This document shows, piece after piece, positions 27,318-35,823 of a DNA stretch of 64,000 nucleotides. The translations under genes and the position numbers were made by a program. Numbering within the stretch: the first letter of the stretch is position 1; every line of letters begins with the position of its first letter. This stretch comes from Mycobacterium sp. E183 (GTDB taxonomy: Bacteria; Actinomycetota; Actinomycetes; Mycobacteriales; Mycobacteriaceae). The stretch spans positions 1-64,000 of the forward strand of contig NZ_LZJN01000204.1 of the NCBI RefSeq assembly GCF_001667735.1, written 5' to 3'. Below the pieces are notes generated by a model, which was not told where the DNA came from, ran no database searches, and worked only from the letters and a program-made list of their open reading frames with translations.

Positions 27318-28403
27318 GTGCGCATGCACGTGCGAGGTGTCGGGCTGCCCGACGAGACGCCGACCGAGCTCTGGATCGTCGACGGCCGGATCAGCGCCGA
27401 ACCGGTCGCCGGCGCCGACACCGTCTTCGACGGCGGCTGGATCCTGCCCGGCCTGGTCGACGCGCACTGCCACGTCGGCCTCGGTGAGCACGGCGAGATC
27501 CCGCTCGACGACGCGATCGCCCAAGCCGAAATCGAACGCGACGTCGGTGCGCTGCTGTTGCGAGACTGCGGCTCACCCACCGACACCCGCAGCCTCGACG
27601 ACCACGACGACCTGCCCCGCATCATCCGGGCCGGGAAACATCTGGCCAGGCCCAAGCGCTACGCGGCCGGCTTCTCGCGCGAACTGGAAGACGAGTCGCA
27701 GCTGCCCGAGGCGGTCGCGCAAGAGGCGCGCCGCGGGGACGGCTGGATCAAGCTGGTCGGCGACTGGATCGATCGCAGCGTCGGCGACCTCGCCCCGCTG
27801 TGGTCCGACGACGTGCTCAAGGCCGCGATCGAGACGGCGCACGCCCACGGCGCCCGTGTCACGGCGCACGTCTTCAGCGAGGACGCGCTGCCCGGCCTGA
27901 TCAACGCCGGCATCGACTGCATCGAGCACGGCACCGGCCTGACCGACGACACCATCGAGCTGATGGTCGAGCGCGGCACCGTCCTGGTTCCCACGCTGGT
28001 CAACATCGTCGAGAATTTTCCCGGCATCGCGAACGCCGCCGCCGCGAAGTACCCGACCTACGCCGCCCACATGCGCGACCTGCATGCCCGCGGCCCGGGG
28101 CGGCTCGCCGCGGCCCGCGACGCCGGCGTGCCGATCTACGCAGGCAGTGACGCGGGCACCATGGTCGCGCCCGGGCGCATCGCCGACGAGGTCGAGGCGC
28201 TCAAGGGCATCGGGATGAGCCCGACCCAGGCCCTGGGCTCGGCGTGCTGGGAAGCCCGCCGGTGGCTGGGACGCCCCGGCCTCGATCACGGCGCGTCCGC
28301 GGACCTGCTGTGCTATTCCGACGACCCGCGATCGGGCGCTGACGTGCTGCGCCGGCCCGACTTGGTGATCCTGCGCGGCAAGGTTTTCCCCCCTTCGGCG
28401 TAA
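27318..28403 (+). CDS. Amidohydrolase-family metal enzyme
   Basis: The 361-residue protein (Rv2915c type) is an amidohydrolase superfamily TIM barrel. It shows the metal-binding HxH (DAHCHVG, ~51-53), a barrel Lys (WIKLVGDW), His residues in VTAHVF and CIEHGTG, and the late catalytic Asp in AGSDAGT. These are the hallmarks of imidazolonepropionase/prolidase-like members. The true substrate is unknown. GTG 27318 or ATG 27324 could start it. In M. tuberculosis pknI lies between this gene and the next amidohydrolase; here it is absent. Confidence 0.87.
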   Translation: MRMHVRGVGLPDETPTELWIVDGRISAEPVAGADTVFDGGWILPGLVDAHCHVGLGEHGEIPLDDAIAQAEIERDVGALLLRDCGSPTDTRSLDDHDDLPRIIRAGKHLARPKRYAAGFSRELEDESQLPEAVAQEARRGDGWIKLVGDWIDRSVGDLAPLWSDDVLKAAIETAHAHGARVTAHVFSEDALPGLINAGIDCIEHGTGLTDDTIELMVERGTVLVPTLVNIVENFPGIANAAAAKYPTYAAHMRDLHARGPGRLAAARDAGVPIYAGSDAGTMVAPGRIADEVEALKGIGMSPTQALGSACWEARRWLGRPGLDHGASADLLCYSDDPRSGADVLRRPDLVILRGKVFPPSA

Positions 28404-28516
28404 CCCCCGCGCGGCCGCGAGGACTGTGTCCGCGTGGCCTACCGCGGGCCGGATGCCCGTTGCCGAGTTCGCGTCGGCCCTGGTCAGGGGCGCGCCACGC
28501 CGAAGCGCAGAAAAGA

Positions 28517-28545
28517 TTGCGAGTACTTGCTATCTATGTTACGGT
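28517..28545 (+). promoter_or_regulatory. Predicted promoter of the D-aminoacylase-like gene
   Basis: TTGCGA (28517-28522) and TACGGT (28540-28545) are separated by 17 bases in a locally AT-rich stretch. They place a start site ~22 bases before GTG 28574, which has GGAGG at 28564-28568. The TetR gene at the end of the operon is a natural candidate to bind here; I see no clear palindrome. Confidence 0.45.
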
Positions 28546-28573
28546 CTGTTTCACACGACGACTGGAGGCAAAA

Positions 28574-30364
28574 GTGGCGTACGACGTGATCATTCGCGAC
28601 GGGCTGTGGTTCGACGGCACCGGCGGTGCACCGCAGACCCGCACGCTGGGCATCCGCGACGGCGTGGTGGCCACGGTGTCGGACGGCCCGATTGACGAGA
28701 CGGGTTGCCCCGAGGTGATCGACGCGGCGGGCAAGTGGGTGGTGCCCGGCTTCATCGACGTGCACACCCACTACGACGCCGAGGTGTTGCTGGACCCTGG
28801 CCTGCGGGAGTCCGTGCGCCACGGCGTCACCACCGTGTTGCTCGGGAACTGCTCGCTGTCCACCGTGTACGCCGACTCCGAGGACGCCGCCGACCTGTTC
28901 AGCCGCGTGGAGGCCGTGCCCCGCGAATACGTCTACGGCGCTTTGGAGAACAAGACCTGGTCCTCGGCGGCGGAATACATCAAGGCGATCGACGACCTGC
29001 CGCTCGGCCCGAATATCGGCTCGCTGCTTGGCCATTCGGACCTGCGGGCCGCGGTGATGGGCCTCGGCCGGGCCACCGACGCCGCCGTGCGGCCCACCGA
29101 CGCCGAAGTCGAGCGGATGGCAAGCCTGCTCGACGAGGCGCTCGACGCCGGGGTGCTCGGCATGTCGGGCATGGACGCGGCCATCGACAAGCTCGACGGT
29201 GAACGCTTCCGGTCGCGGGCGCTGCCGTCCACCTTCGCGACCTGGCGCGAGCGGCGCAGGCTGATCAAGGTACTGCGCAAGCGCGGCCGCATCCTGCAGA
29301 GCGCCCCCAACGTGGCCAAGCCGGCCACCGGGATGCTCTTCTTCCTCGCCAGCAGCCGGATCTTCAATCGGGGCAAGGGCGTTCGCATGAGCATGTTGGT
29401 ATCCGCCGACGCCAAGTCGATGCCGCTGTCGGTATACGTCTTCGGCCCGGGGACGCGCCTGCTCAACAAGATCCTTGGCGCCAGCGTCCGTTTCCAGCAT
29501 CTGCCGGTGCCCTTCGAGCTGTACTCCGACGGGATCGACCTGCCGGTCTTCGAAGAGTTCGGCGCCGGGACGGCCGCGCTGCACCTGCGGGACCAGTTGC
29601 AGCGCAACGATTTACTGGCGGACAAGGAATATCGGCGCCAGTTCCGGCGCGAATTCGACCGCATCAAACTCGGCCCATCGCTGTGGCACCGCGACTTCCA
29701 CGACGCGGTCATCGTCGAGTGCCCCGACAAATCGTTGATAGGCAAGAGCTTTGGCGCCATCGCCGACGAGCGCAAGCTGCACCCGCTCGACGCATTCCTC
29801 GACGTGCTGGTCGAGAACGGCGAACGCAATGTCCGCTGGACCACGATCGTCGCCAACCATCGCCCCAAGCTGCTCGACGCGCTCGCCAAGGAGGGCAGCG
29901 TCCACATGGGCTTCTCGGACGCCGGCGCGCACCTGCGCAACATGGCCTTCTACAACTTCCCGCTGAAGCTGCTCAAACGCGCCCGGGACGCCCACCGGGC
30001 CGGCGCGCCGTTCATGTCGACCGAACACGCGGTGCATCGCCTGACCGGCGAACTGGGGGAGTGGTTCGGCATCGACGCCGGCACGCTGCGCGAGGGCGAC
30101 CGTGCGGACTTCGTGGTGATCGACCCGGCCGGCCTGAACGAGGCGGTCGAGGGCTACTACGAGGAGGAGGTGCCCTTCTACGGCGGCTTGCGGCGGATGG
30201 TCAACCGCAACGACGACGCCGTCGTCGCGACGGGCGTGGGCGGTGCCGTGGTCTTCCGCGCGGGCCGGTTCCGCGAGGGCTACGGCCAGACCGTGAAGTC
30301 GGGCCGCTACTTGCGTGCGGGCCAGCGTCACCGGGGCCAGAGCCCCGCGAAAATCGGGGCCTGA
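28574..30364 (+). CDS. D-amino-acid aminohydrolase / N-acyl-D-aminoacylase-like
   Basis: The 596-residue protein (Rv2913c type) belongs to the amidohydrolase superfamily group that includes D-aminoacylases. It begins YDVIIRDGLWFDGTG and contains the metal site DVHTHYDAEV; later regions include MGFSDAGAHLRNMAFYN (catalytic Asp) and GDRADFVVIDPAGL (C-terminal beta-sandwich). The start is set by GGAGG five bases before GTG 28574; the open frame upstream of it holds the promoter. A TetR gene begins two bases after its stop, so the pair is an operon. Confidence 0.88.
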   Translation: MAYDVIIRDGLWFDGTGGAPQTRTLGIRDGVVATVSDGPIDETGCPEVIDAAGKWVVPGFIDVHTHYDAEVLLDPGLRESVRHGVTTVLLGNCSLSTVYADSEDAADLFSRVEAVPREYVYGALENKTWSSAAEYIKAIDDLPLGPNIGSLLGHSDLRAAVMGLGRATDAAVRPTDAEVERMASLLDEALDAGVLGMSGMDAAIDKLDGERFRSRALPSTFATWRERRRLIKVLRKRGRILQSAPNVAKPATGMLFFLASSRIFNRGKGVRMSMLVSADAKSMPLSVYVFGPGTRLLNKILGASVRFQHLPVPFELYSDGIDLPVFEEFGAGTAALHLRDQLQRNDLLADKEYRRQFRREFDRIKLGPSLWHRDFHDAVIVECPDKSLIGKSFGAIADERKLHPLDAFLDVLVENGERNVRWTTIVANHRPKLLDALAKEGSVHMGFSDAGAHLRNMAFYNFPLKLLKRARDAHRAGAPFMSTEHAVHRLTGELGEWFGIDAGTLREGDRADFVVIDPAGLNEAVEGYYEEEVPFYGGLRRMVNRNDDAVVATGVGGAVVFRAGRFREGYGQTVKSGRYLRAGQRHRGQSPAKIGA

Positions 30365-30365
30365 C

Positions 30366-30968
30366 GTGGCCAGAACCCAACAGCAGCGTCGTGAGGAGAC
30401 GGTGGGCCGGCTTCTCGACGCCTGCATCGACACCATCATCGAGGTCGGGTACGCCCGGGCGTCGGCCGCCGTGATCACCAAGCGGGCGGGGGTGTCCGTG
30501 GGTGCCCTGTTCCGGCACTTCGAGACGATGGGCGATTTGATGGCGGCCACCGCGTCCGAGATGTTGCGCCGTCAGCTCGAGACGTTCACCAAACGGGTCG
30601 CCGAGATACCGCCCGATCGGCCGGCGCTCGAAGCCGCGCTGGCGATCCTGCGCGACGTCACGGCCGCCCCCAGCAACGCGGTGCTCTACGAGCTGCTGGT
30701 CGCCGCGCGGACCGACGAAAAGCTCAGGGACACTTTGCAAAACGAGCTGCGGCAATACTCCACGAAGATTCTGGAGGCGGCCCGCACCCTGCCCGGCGCC
30801 GAGAGCTTTCCCGAGGAGACGTTCCCGGTTCTGGTGGCGGTGCTGACCAACGTGTTCGACGGGGCCGCCGTGGTGGAGGGGGTGCTGCCGCAGCCGCAGA
30901 TCGCCGAGCAACGGATCCCGATGCTGATGACGCTGCTGTCCGCGGCGGCGCCGGGCGCGGACCTATAG
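30366..30968 (+). CDS. TetR-family transcriptional regulator
   Basis: The 200-residue protein has an N-terminal TetR helix-turn-helix (about 10-57: GRLLDACIDTIIEVGYARAS, then AGVSVGALFRHFETMGDLM) and a helical ligand domain. It corresponds to Rv2912c. Coupled tightly to the preceding aminohydrolase gene, it probably controls that promoter. The ligand is unknown. The GTG start overlaps nothing but sits one base after the upstream TGA. Its end overlaps the convergent dacB2 gene by six bases. Confidence 0.92.
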   Translation: MARTQQQRREETVGRLLDACIDTIIEVGYARASAAVITKRAGVSVGALFRHFETMGDLMAATASEMLRRQLETFTKRVAEIPPDRPALEAALAILRDVTAAPSNAVLYELLVAARTDEKLRDTLQNELRQYSTKILEAARTLPGAESFPEETFPVLVAVLTNVFDGAAVVEGVLPQPQIAEQRIPMLMTLLSAAAPGADL

Positions 30969-31838
30969 CGAGCCGATGCCGGACTCCGGGTTGAGCGCGA
31001 ATCCCCAGTCGAACAGCGTCGCGGCCTGGTCCCAGTAGCTCGGGCCGCCGGCTTTCACCAGGCCGTACATCATGGCTATGACCAGCCGCCGGCCACCGCG
31101 CGCCGCCGCGCCGACGAAGGTCTTGCGCGCGGCGTCGGTGAACCCGGTCTTGCCGCCGATCGCGCCGGGGTAGCGCTGCAACAGCTCGTCCTGGTTGACG
31201 ATCGGCTGATCCCCGTGATCGCCGGGGAACATCGCGGACGGCTCGGCGGTGATCTGTGCGAACACCGGATTGGCCATCGCGGCGCGGAAGATGACGGCCA
31301 GGTCGTGCGCCGTCGAGGACCCGGATCCGCCTGGCCCGTCGAGGCCGGACGGCGTCGCGGCGTGGGTGCTGGTTGCGCCGAGGGAGGCCGCCTTGGCGTT
31401 CATCTTGGCGACCGTGGCGTCGGGTCCGCCCAGCATGTGCGCCAGCGTGTTGGCCGCGTCGTTGCCCGAGACGAGCAGCAGGCCGTCCAGGAGCTGGCGC
31501 GCGGTGTAGAGGTGGCCCGGTTTGACGCCGACGCAGTTGCACTCCACCTGGGTGTCGGCGGTATCGGCGACCACGGTGGAATCCAGGCTCACCTGGTCCA
31601 AGGTCACCAACGCCAACAGCACCTTGATGGTGCTCGCCGGCGGGTGGGCCACATTCTGGTCGCGGCCGGCAAGCACCTGACCGCTGTCCAGGTCGGCGAC
31701 GATCCAGGTCTGGGCCGGGCCGTCCGGTATCGGCATCGAGCCGACCGGCTGCATGCTGTCTGCCCAGGACGTGGGGACGGTGGCATTGCACGCCCCGACC
31801 GTCAGCAGGGCCGCTGCTGCGGCCATGACCTTGCGCAT
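30963..31838 (-). CDS. dacB2: D-alanyl-D-alanine carboxypeptidase DacB2 (lipoprotein)
   Basis: It trims the terminal D-Ala from peptidoglycan stem peptides. The penicillin-binding motifs are STIK (Ser69, Lys72), SGN (LLVSGNDAAN) and KTG (GGKTGFTD). The N terminus is a secretion signal ending TVGAC (Cys17), a plausible lipobox, so the enzyme is exported and probably lipid-anchored. Length 291 equals my memory of Rv2911. A TAGACT box lies nine bases upstream of the ATG. Confidence 0.93.
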   Translation of the reverse strand: MRKVMAAAAALLTVGACNATVPTSWADSMQPVGSMPIPDGPAQTWIVADLDSGQVLAGRDQNVAHPPASTIKVLLALVTLDQVSLDSTVVADTADTQVECNCVGVKPGHLYTARQLLDGLLLVSGNDAANTLAHMLGGPDATVAKMNAKAASLGATSTHAATPSGLDGPGGSGSSTAHDLAVIFRAAMANPVFAQITAEPSAMFPGDHGDQPIVNQDELLQRYPGAIGGKTGFTDAARKTFVGAAARGGRRLVIAMMYGLVKAGGPSYWDQAATLFDWGFALNPESGIGSL

Positions 31839-31897
31839 GGGCCGAAAGTCTAACTTCCTGGCCTTTTCGGCGACGATTTTCGTCTACTGTCCGATGC

Positions 31898-32317
31898 ATG
31901 TTGAGCCTGGCCGAGATTTCCGACCGCTTAGAGATCCAGCAGCTGCTGGTGGACTACTCCACCGCGATCGACAACCGTCGCTTCGACGACCTGGACAGGG
32001 TCTTCACCGAAGACGCGTACATCGACTACACCGCCCTCGGCGGCATCGAGGGCCGCTATCCCGAGGTCAAGAAGTGGCTGTCGGAGGTGCTGCCGAACTT
32101 CCCGGTGTACGCGCACATGCTGGGCAACTTCTCGGTGCAAATCGACGGCGACAAGGCTTCGTCGCGGGTGATCTGTTTCAACCCGATGGTGCTCGGGGGT
32201 GACAAGGATCAGGTGCTGTTCTGCGGGCTCTGGTACGACGACGAGTTCGTCCGCACGCCCGAAGGCTGGCGGATGACCCGGCGGGCCGAGTCCAAGGTGT
32301 TCCAGAAGGTCATGTAG
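31898..32317 (+). CDS. SnoaL-like (NTF2-fold) protein
   Basis: This 139-residue protein (Rv2910c type) has the NTF2/SnoaL-like cone fold. Features are EISDRLEIQQLLVDYSTAIDN, FDDLDRVFTEDAYIDY and a C-terminal WYDDEFVRTPEGWRMTRR strand. Members are small-molecule enzymes or binding proteins; no specific role can be given. TACTGT at 31885-31890 lies eight bases before the ATG and no ribosome site is visible, so the transcript is probably leaderless. Confidence 0.88.
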   Translation: MLSLAEISDRLEIQQLLVDYSTAIDNRRFDDLDRVFTEDAYIDYTALGGIEGRYPEVKKWLSEVLPNFPVYAHMLGNFSVQIDGDKASSRVICFNPMVLGGDKDQVLFCGLWYDDEFVRTPEGWRMTRRAESKVFQKVM

Positions 32318-32364
32318 ACGCGGCAAGATTGAGCCGGCTCAGCCATTTCGCTACGGGAGGCACC

Positions 32365-32388
32365 ATGAGGCGCAGCATCGACGGCTGA
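32365..32388 (+). other. Seven-codon upstream ORF with a strong ribosome site
   Basis: ACGGGAGGCACC precedes an ATG at 32365 that reads MRRSIDG and stops at 32386-32388. It ends 15 bases before the ATG of the small secreted protein gene, which has no good ribosome site of its own. It could be a coupling leader or a degenerate old start. No protein function is claimed. Confidence 0.4.
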
Positions 32389-32403
32389 ACTGGGCACACG
32401 ATC

Positions 32404-32685
32404 ATGAAACGATCCTTTTTAGTAGGGCTGGCGGCGGGACTGCTGGGCGGAGCTTCGATCGTCTTGGCGCCGCCCGCCGGCGCCGGCTGCCTGTATGGCG
32501 GGTTGTCCGTCAGTAGGTGTGACGGACCGGTTGATCCGGACGGCAACTGGCAACGCTGCGTGGTGTTCTACTCCGCCTATGGTGGGTCGGGTTCCCGCGG
32601 CGCCACACGCTGCGACATGATGGGTCCTGACCTGCATCCATGGGGTTTCGAATTCAGTAACCCACCCACGCACATCGACGACTGA
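32404..32685 (+). CDS. Small secreted Cys-containing protein
   Basis: The 93-residue protein starts with a clear signal peptide (MKRSFLVGLAAGLLGGASIVLAP..., cut likely after PAGA). The mature part has the pattern CDGPVDPDGNWQRC and two further cysteines, suggesting two disulfides. Similar small secreted proteins with a CDxPxxPDGxWQRC motif are common in mycobacteria and have no known function. It ends 164 bases before rpsP. Confidence 0.75.
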   Translation: MKRSFLVGLAAGLLGGASIVLAPPAGAGCLYGGLSVSRCDGPVDPDGNWQRCVVFYSAYGGSGSRGATRCDMMGPDLHPWGFEFSNPPTHIDD

Positions 32686-32713
32686 GCGCAAATTTCTGCT
32701 TGGGCACGGCTGT

Positions 32714-32723
32714 CTGGCACAAT
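32714..32723 (+). promoter_or_regulatory. Predicted promoter of the rpsP operon (TGG-CACAAT)
   Basis: CTGGCACAAT here is preceded by GT, and the same twelve bases, GTCTGGCACAAT, occur upstream of rplS at 36008-36019. A TGn-type extended -10 would place the start near 32730 and give rpsP a leader of about 120 bases. No convincing -35 is needed or seen. Confidence 0.55.
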
Positions 32724-32849
32724 GGGCGGCTGTCCGCGGCGCGATCACGATCGCGTTCCGGTCATCACACTCGAGGCAAAACCGGACCCGGGCATCCCGC
32801 CCCGGTTGCTGAATTGCAGCGTGACAAACACAGGAGAACTCGCTTAACC

Positions 32850-33374
32850 ATGGCTGTGAAGATCAAGCTCACCCGGCTTGGCAAGATCCGCAATCCCCAG
32901 TACCGCATCGCCGTCGCCGATGCACGGACGCGGCGCGACGGTCGCTCCATCGAGGTCATCGGTCGCTACCACCCGAAGGAAGACCCGAGCCTCATCGAGA
33001 TCAACTCCGAGCGCGCCCAGTACTGGCTGTCCGTGGGCGCTCAGCCCACCGAGCCCGTCCTCAAGCTGTTGAAGATCACCGGCGACTGGCAGAAGTTCAA
33101 GGGTCTGCCGGGCGCCGAGGGCCGGTTGAAGGTGGCCCCGCCCAAGCCGAGCAAGCTCGAGCTGTTCAACGCAGCGCTGGCCGAGGCCGAGGGCGGCCCG
33201 ACCACCGAGGCCGCGAAGCCGAAGAAGAAGGCGCCGGCGAAGAAGGCGGCGAAGGCCGCCGAGCCGGAGGCCGCCGCGCCCGAGGCCGCCGCGCCGGAGG
33301 CTCCTGCTGAAGCCGCGCCGGCCGAGACGGCCGCCGAGGGCGGCGAGCAGGCCGAGTCGAGCGCAGAAAGCTGA
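32850..33374 (+). CDS. rpsP: 30S ribosomal protein S16
   Basis: S16 binds 16S rRNA during early 30S assembly. The core (1-~85: AVKIKLTRLGKIRNPQYRIA...) is standard. An actinobacterial C-terminal tail of ~85 residues, rich in Ala, Lys, Glu and Pro, brings the length to 174, longer than the ~162 I recall for M. tuberculosis. AGGAG at 32832-32836 supports ATG 32850. It heads rpsP-khpA-rimM-trmD. Confidence 0.97.
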   Translation: MAVKIKLTRLGKIRNPQYRIAVADARTRRDGRSIEVIGRYHPKEDPSLIEINSERAQYWLSVGAQPTEPVLKLLKITGDWQKFKGLPGAEGRLKVAPPKPSKLELFNAALAEAEGGPTTEAAKPKKKAPAKKAAKAAEPEAAAPEAAAPEAPAEAAPAETAAEGGEQAESSAES

Positions 33375-33381
33375 CGCGGCG

Positions 33382-33624
33382 ATGAGCACGGTCGTCGTTG
33401 ACGCGGTCGAGCACCTGGTTCGCGGGATCGTCGACAACCCCGACGACGTCCGGGTGGACATGGTGACCAGCCGCCGCGGGCGAACTGTCGAGGTCCACGT
33501 CCATCCCGACGACCTGGGCAAGGTGATCGGTCGTGGCGGCCGCACCGCGACCGCCCTGCGCACGCTGGTCGCCGGTATCGGTGGCCGCGGCATCCGCGTC
33601 GACGTGGTGGACACCGACCAGTAG
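33382..33624 (+). CDS. khpA: KH-domain RNA-binding protein KhpA
   Basis: This 80-residue single KH-domain protein (Rv2908c type) has the RNA-binding GxxG loop in VIGRGGRTATALRTLV. KhpA proteins bind small and messenger RNAs, often with KhpB, and influence cell growth and division in other bacteria. It lies seven bases after rpsP in the same operon. The name follows the family; it is not tested here. Confidence 0.92.
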   Translation: MSTVVVDAVEHLVRGIVDNPDDVRVDMVTSRRGRTVEVHVHPDDLGKVIGRGGRTATALRTLVAGIGGRGIRVDVVDTDQ

Positions 33625-33641
33625 CCGCTCATGGAACTCCG

Positions 33642-34166
33642 TTGGAGTTGACCGTCGGGCGCGTCGCGAAAGCGCACGGCATCGGCGGCGAGGTCGTCGT
33701 CGAGATCCGCACCGACGACCCCGGCTCGCGCTTCGCGCCCGGTAATACCTTGCGCGGCAGGTCATCCCGCGGTGGCGGCGGTGAACGCGACTTCGTCGTC
33801 GAGAGTGTGCGTGAGCACGGTGGGCGGCTGCTGTTGCGTTTGGCCGGGGTGACCGACCGGGACTCCGCCGACGCGCTGCGGGGAACCCTGTTCGTCGTCG
33901 ACTCCGATGACCTGCCGCCCATCGACGAGCCGGACACCTACTACGACCACCAGCTCGAGGGCCTGCACGTCCGGACCGTGACCGGACAGGACGTCGGTGT
34001 CGTCGCCGAGGTGCTGCACACCGCCGGCGGCGAGCTGTTGGCGGTGCGCCGGGGCGACGGCGGGGAAGTGTTGGTGCCGTTCGTCGGCGCGATCGTCACG
34101 TCGGTGTCACTCGACGACGGTGCCGTGGAGATCGATCCACCCGAGGGCCTACTGGATCTGGCATGA
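33642..34166 (+). CDS. rimM: Ribosome maturation factor RimM
   Basis: RimM helps 30S assembly around S19. The 174-residue protein has the N-terminal beta-barrel (ELTVGRVAKAHGIGGEVVV) and the PRC-barrel half (DTYYDHQLEGLHV). The only start giving this N terminus is a TTG at 33642. Eleven bases upstream an ATG GAA CT... repeats the beginning of the gene but is out of frame and stops after six codons. This looks like a small insertion after the original ATG. The stop overlaps trmD (ATGA). Confidence 0.93.
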   Translation: MELTVGRVAKAHGIGGEVVVEIRTDDPGSRFAPGNTLRGRSSRGGGGERDFVVESVREHGGRLLLRLAGVTDRDSADALRGTLFVVDSDDLPPIDEPDTYYDHQLEGLHVRTVTGQDVGVVAEVLHTAGGELLAVRRGDGGEVLVPFVGAIVTSVSLDDGAVEIDPPEGLLDLA

Positions 34167-34858
34167 GAATCGACGTCGTCACCATCTTTCCCGCCTTCCT
34201 CGACCCGCTGCGGCAATCGTTGCCGGGCAAGGCGATTGGTTCGGGCCTGGTCGACCTGCGGGTTCACGACCTGCGGAGGTGGACGCACGACGTGCACCGT
34301 TCGGTCGACGACGCGCCCTACGGCGGCGGTCCCGGGATGGTGATGAAGGCGCCGGTGTGGGGCGAAGCTCTGGACGAAATCTGTTCCGAGCGAACCGTTT
34401 TGGTCGTTCCGACACCAGCCGGCTCGTTGTTCACGCAGGCCGACGCCCAGCGGTGGAGCGCCGAGGAGCACCTGGTGTTCGCGTGCGGTCGCTACGAGGG
34501 TATCGACCAGCGGGTCGTCGAGGATGCCGGCCGACGGATGCGGGTCGAGGAGGTCTCGATCGGCGACTACGTCCTGCCGGGTGGGGAGTCGGCGGCCGTG
34601 GTGATGATCGAATCCGTGGTGCGCCTGCTCGACGGAGTGCTCGGTAACCCCGTCTCGCACCTGCAGGATTCGCATTCGCCGGCCCTGGACCGGCTGCTCG
34701 AGGGCCCCAGCTACACCCGCCCGCCGAGCTGGCGCGGGCTCGACGTTCCCGAGGTCTTGCTATCCGGCGACCACGCGCGGGTCGAGGCCTGGCGGCGGGA
34801 GGTTTCGCTGCAACGCACGCGGGAACGGCGCCCCGAGCTGCTGGACCCCTCCGATTAG
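34163..34858 (+). CDS. trmD: tRNA (guanine-N1)-methyltransferase TrmD
   Basis: TrmD methylates G37 of tRNAs using S-adenosylmethionine. The SPOUT knot region is clear: FACGRYEGIDQRVV and SIGDYVLPGGESAA, plus the early PYGGGPGMVMKAPV. Length is 231. It is coupled to rimM by an ATGA overlap, and its stop overlaps the convergent lppW stop by four bases. Confidence 0.96.
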   Translation: MRIDVVTIFPAFLDPLRQSLPGKAIGSGLVDLRVHDLRRWTHDVHRSVDDAPYGGGPGMVMKAPVWGEALDEICSERTVLVVPTPAGSLFTQADAQRWSAEEHLVFACGRYEGIDQRVVEDAGRRMRVEEVSIGDYVLPGGESAAVVMIESVVRLLDGVLGNPVSHLQDSHSPALDRLLEGPSYTRPPSWRGLDVPEVLLSGDHARVEAWRREVSLQRTRERRPELLDPSD

Positions 34859-35823
34859 AGGCCGCGCCGCAGCGGGTCGATCCGGCCTTCGGGAAATATC
34901 GTCTTGACCGCCCGGGTGATGGTCTCGCGGGCGGTGGCGTCGTCGGCGGGCTGCAGGGACTGCACCACCATGATGTAACGACGGTCCGCGCCGATCACGC
35001 CGGTCGACAGGTGCATCCAGTCGCTGCCGATGCAGCACATCCAGCCCTGCTTGACCGCCACCGGTTCGGCGTACAACCCCTCCGGGATGCCGAAGCGCTG
35101 CGGATAGCCGTCGAGCCCGTTCGGGGTGGACTGGGCCAGGTCGTCGACGATGAGCTTCGCCTTGTCCGGCGGCAGCCCGCCGGACCCGTCCAGCAGCATC
35201 TCGTAGTAGCGGACAAGGTCGGTCGTGGTGCTCATGGTGTTCCACCAGCGTCCGTCGCCGGGCGGCGTGGTCGACGCCAGGCCGTAGCGGGCCGCGACCG
35301 CGGTGATGATCGCATTCTGGCCGCCCTGGGCCCAGAACCGCTCGGCTGCGCCGTCGTCGGAGGACTGCAACATGATGTCCAACGCCTGGCGGTCGTCGGC
35401 GCTCAGCGCGGCCTTGCCCTCGGATTCGTGGAGCAGCAGGTCGTCGGCGATGAACAGTTTGGCCACCGACGCGGTGCCGATGACCTGGCTGTTGCCGGTG
35501 GAGACCAGCTGATGCGTCTTGCGATCGAGGATCGCCACCGACAAAGCGGCGCCGCTGGCTGCGGCTTCGTCCGTCGCCTGCTGCACCCGCGCCTGGAGTC
35601 CGACGGGCCCCGCGCTGGCCGGCTGCTGCTCCTGCTGCGTTGGCTTGACCGCCTCGAGCATCAGCTGCGCCCTCTGTGGCGGCGGCTGACGCAGGCCGCG
35701 GTCGGGGGTGACGTACACCGGGAAGTTGTAGACCTTGGCCTGTACCTTCGCCTCGCAACCGGCGGCCACCACCAACGCCACCGCCGCTGTGGCGGTGAAC
35801 AAAGTCAGCGGCCGAACGCGCAT
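34855..35823 (-). CDS. lppW: Lipoprotein LppW, beta-lactamase/transpeptidase-like
   Basis: The protein starts at ATG 35823, which has GGAGGAGAGG before it, although an open frame runs 40 codons further. From there it is a lipoprotein: signal ALVVAAGC with Cys23. It then shows a serine beta-lactamase-like fold with SVAK (nucleophile Ser and Lys), SSDD in the SDN place, and KQGW where KTG is expected. The last motif departs from active enzymes, so catalysis is uncertain. Length is 322 residues, compared with ~314 for Rv2905. Confidence 0.88.
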   Translation of the reverse strand: MRVRPLTLFTATAAVALVVAAGCEAKVQAKVYNFPVYVTPDRGLRQPPPQRAQLMLEAVKPTQQEQQPASAGPVGLQARVQQATDEAAASGAALSVAILDRKTHQLVSTGNSQVIGTASVAKLFIADDLLLHESEGKAALSADDRQALDIMLQSSDDGAAERFWAQGGQNAIITAVAARYGLASTTPPGDGRWWNTMSTTTDLVRYYEMLLDGSGGLPPDKAKLIVDDLAQSTPNGLDGYPQRFGIPEGLYAEPVAVKQGWMCCIGSDWMHLSTGVIGADRRYIMVVQSLQPADDATARETITRAVKTIFPEGRIDPLRRGL

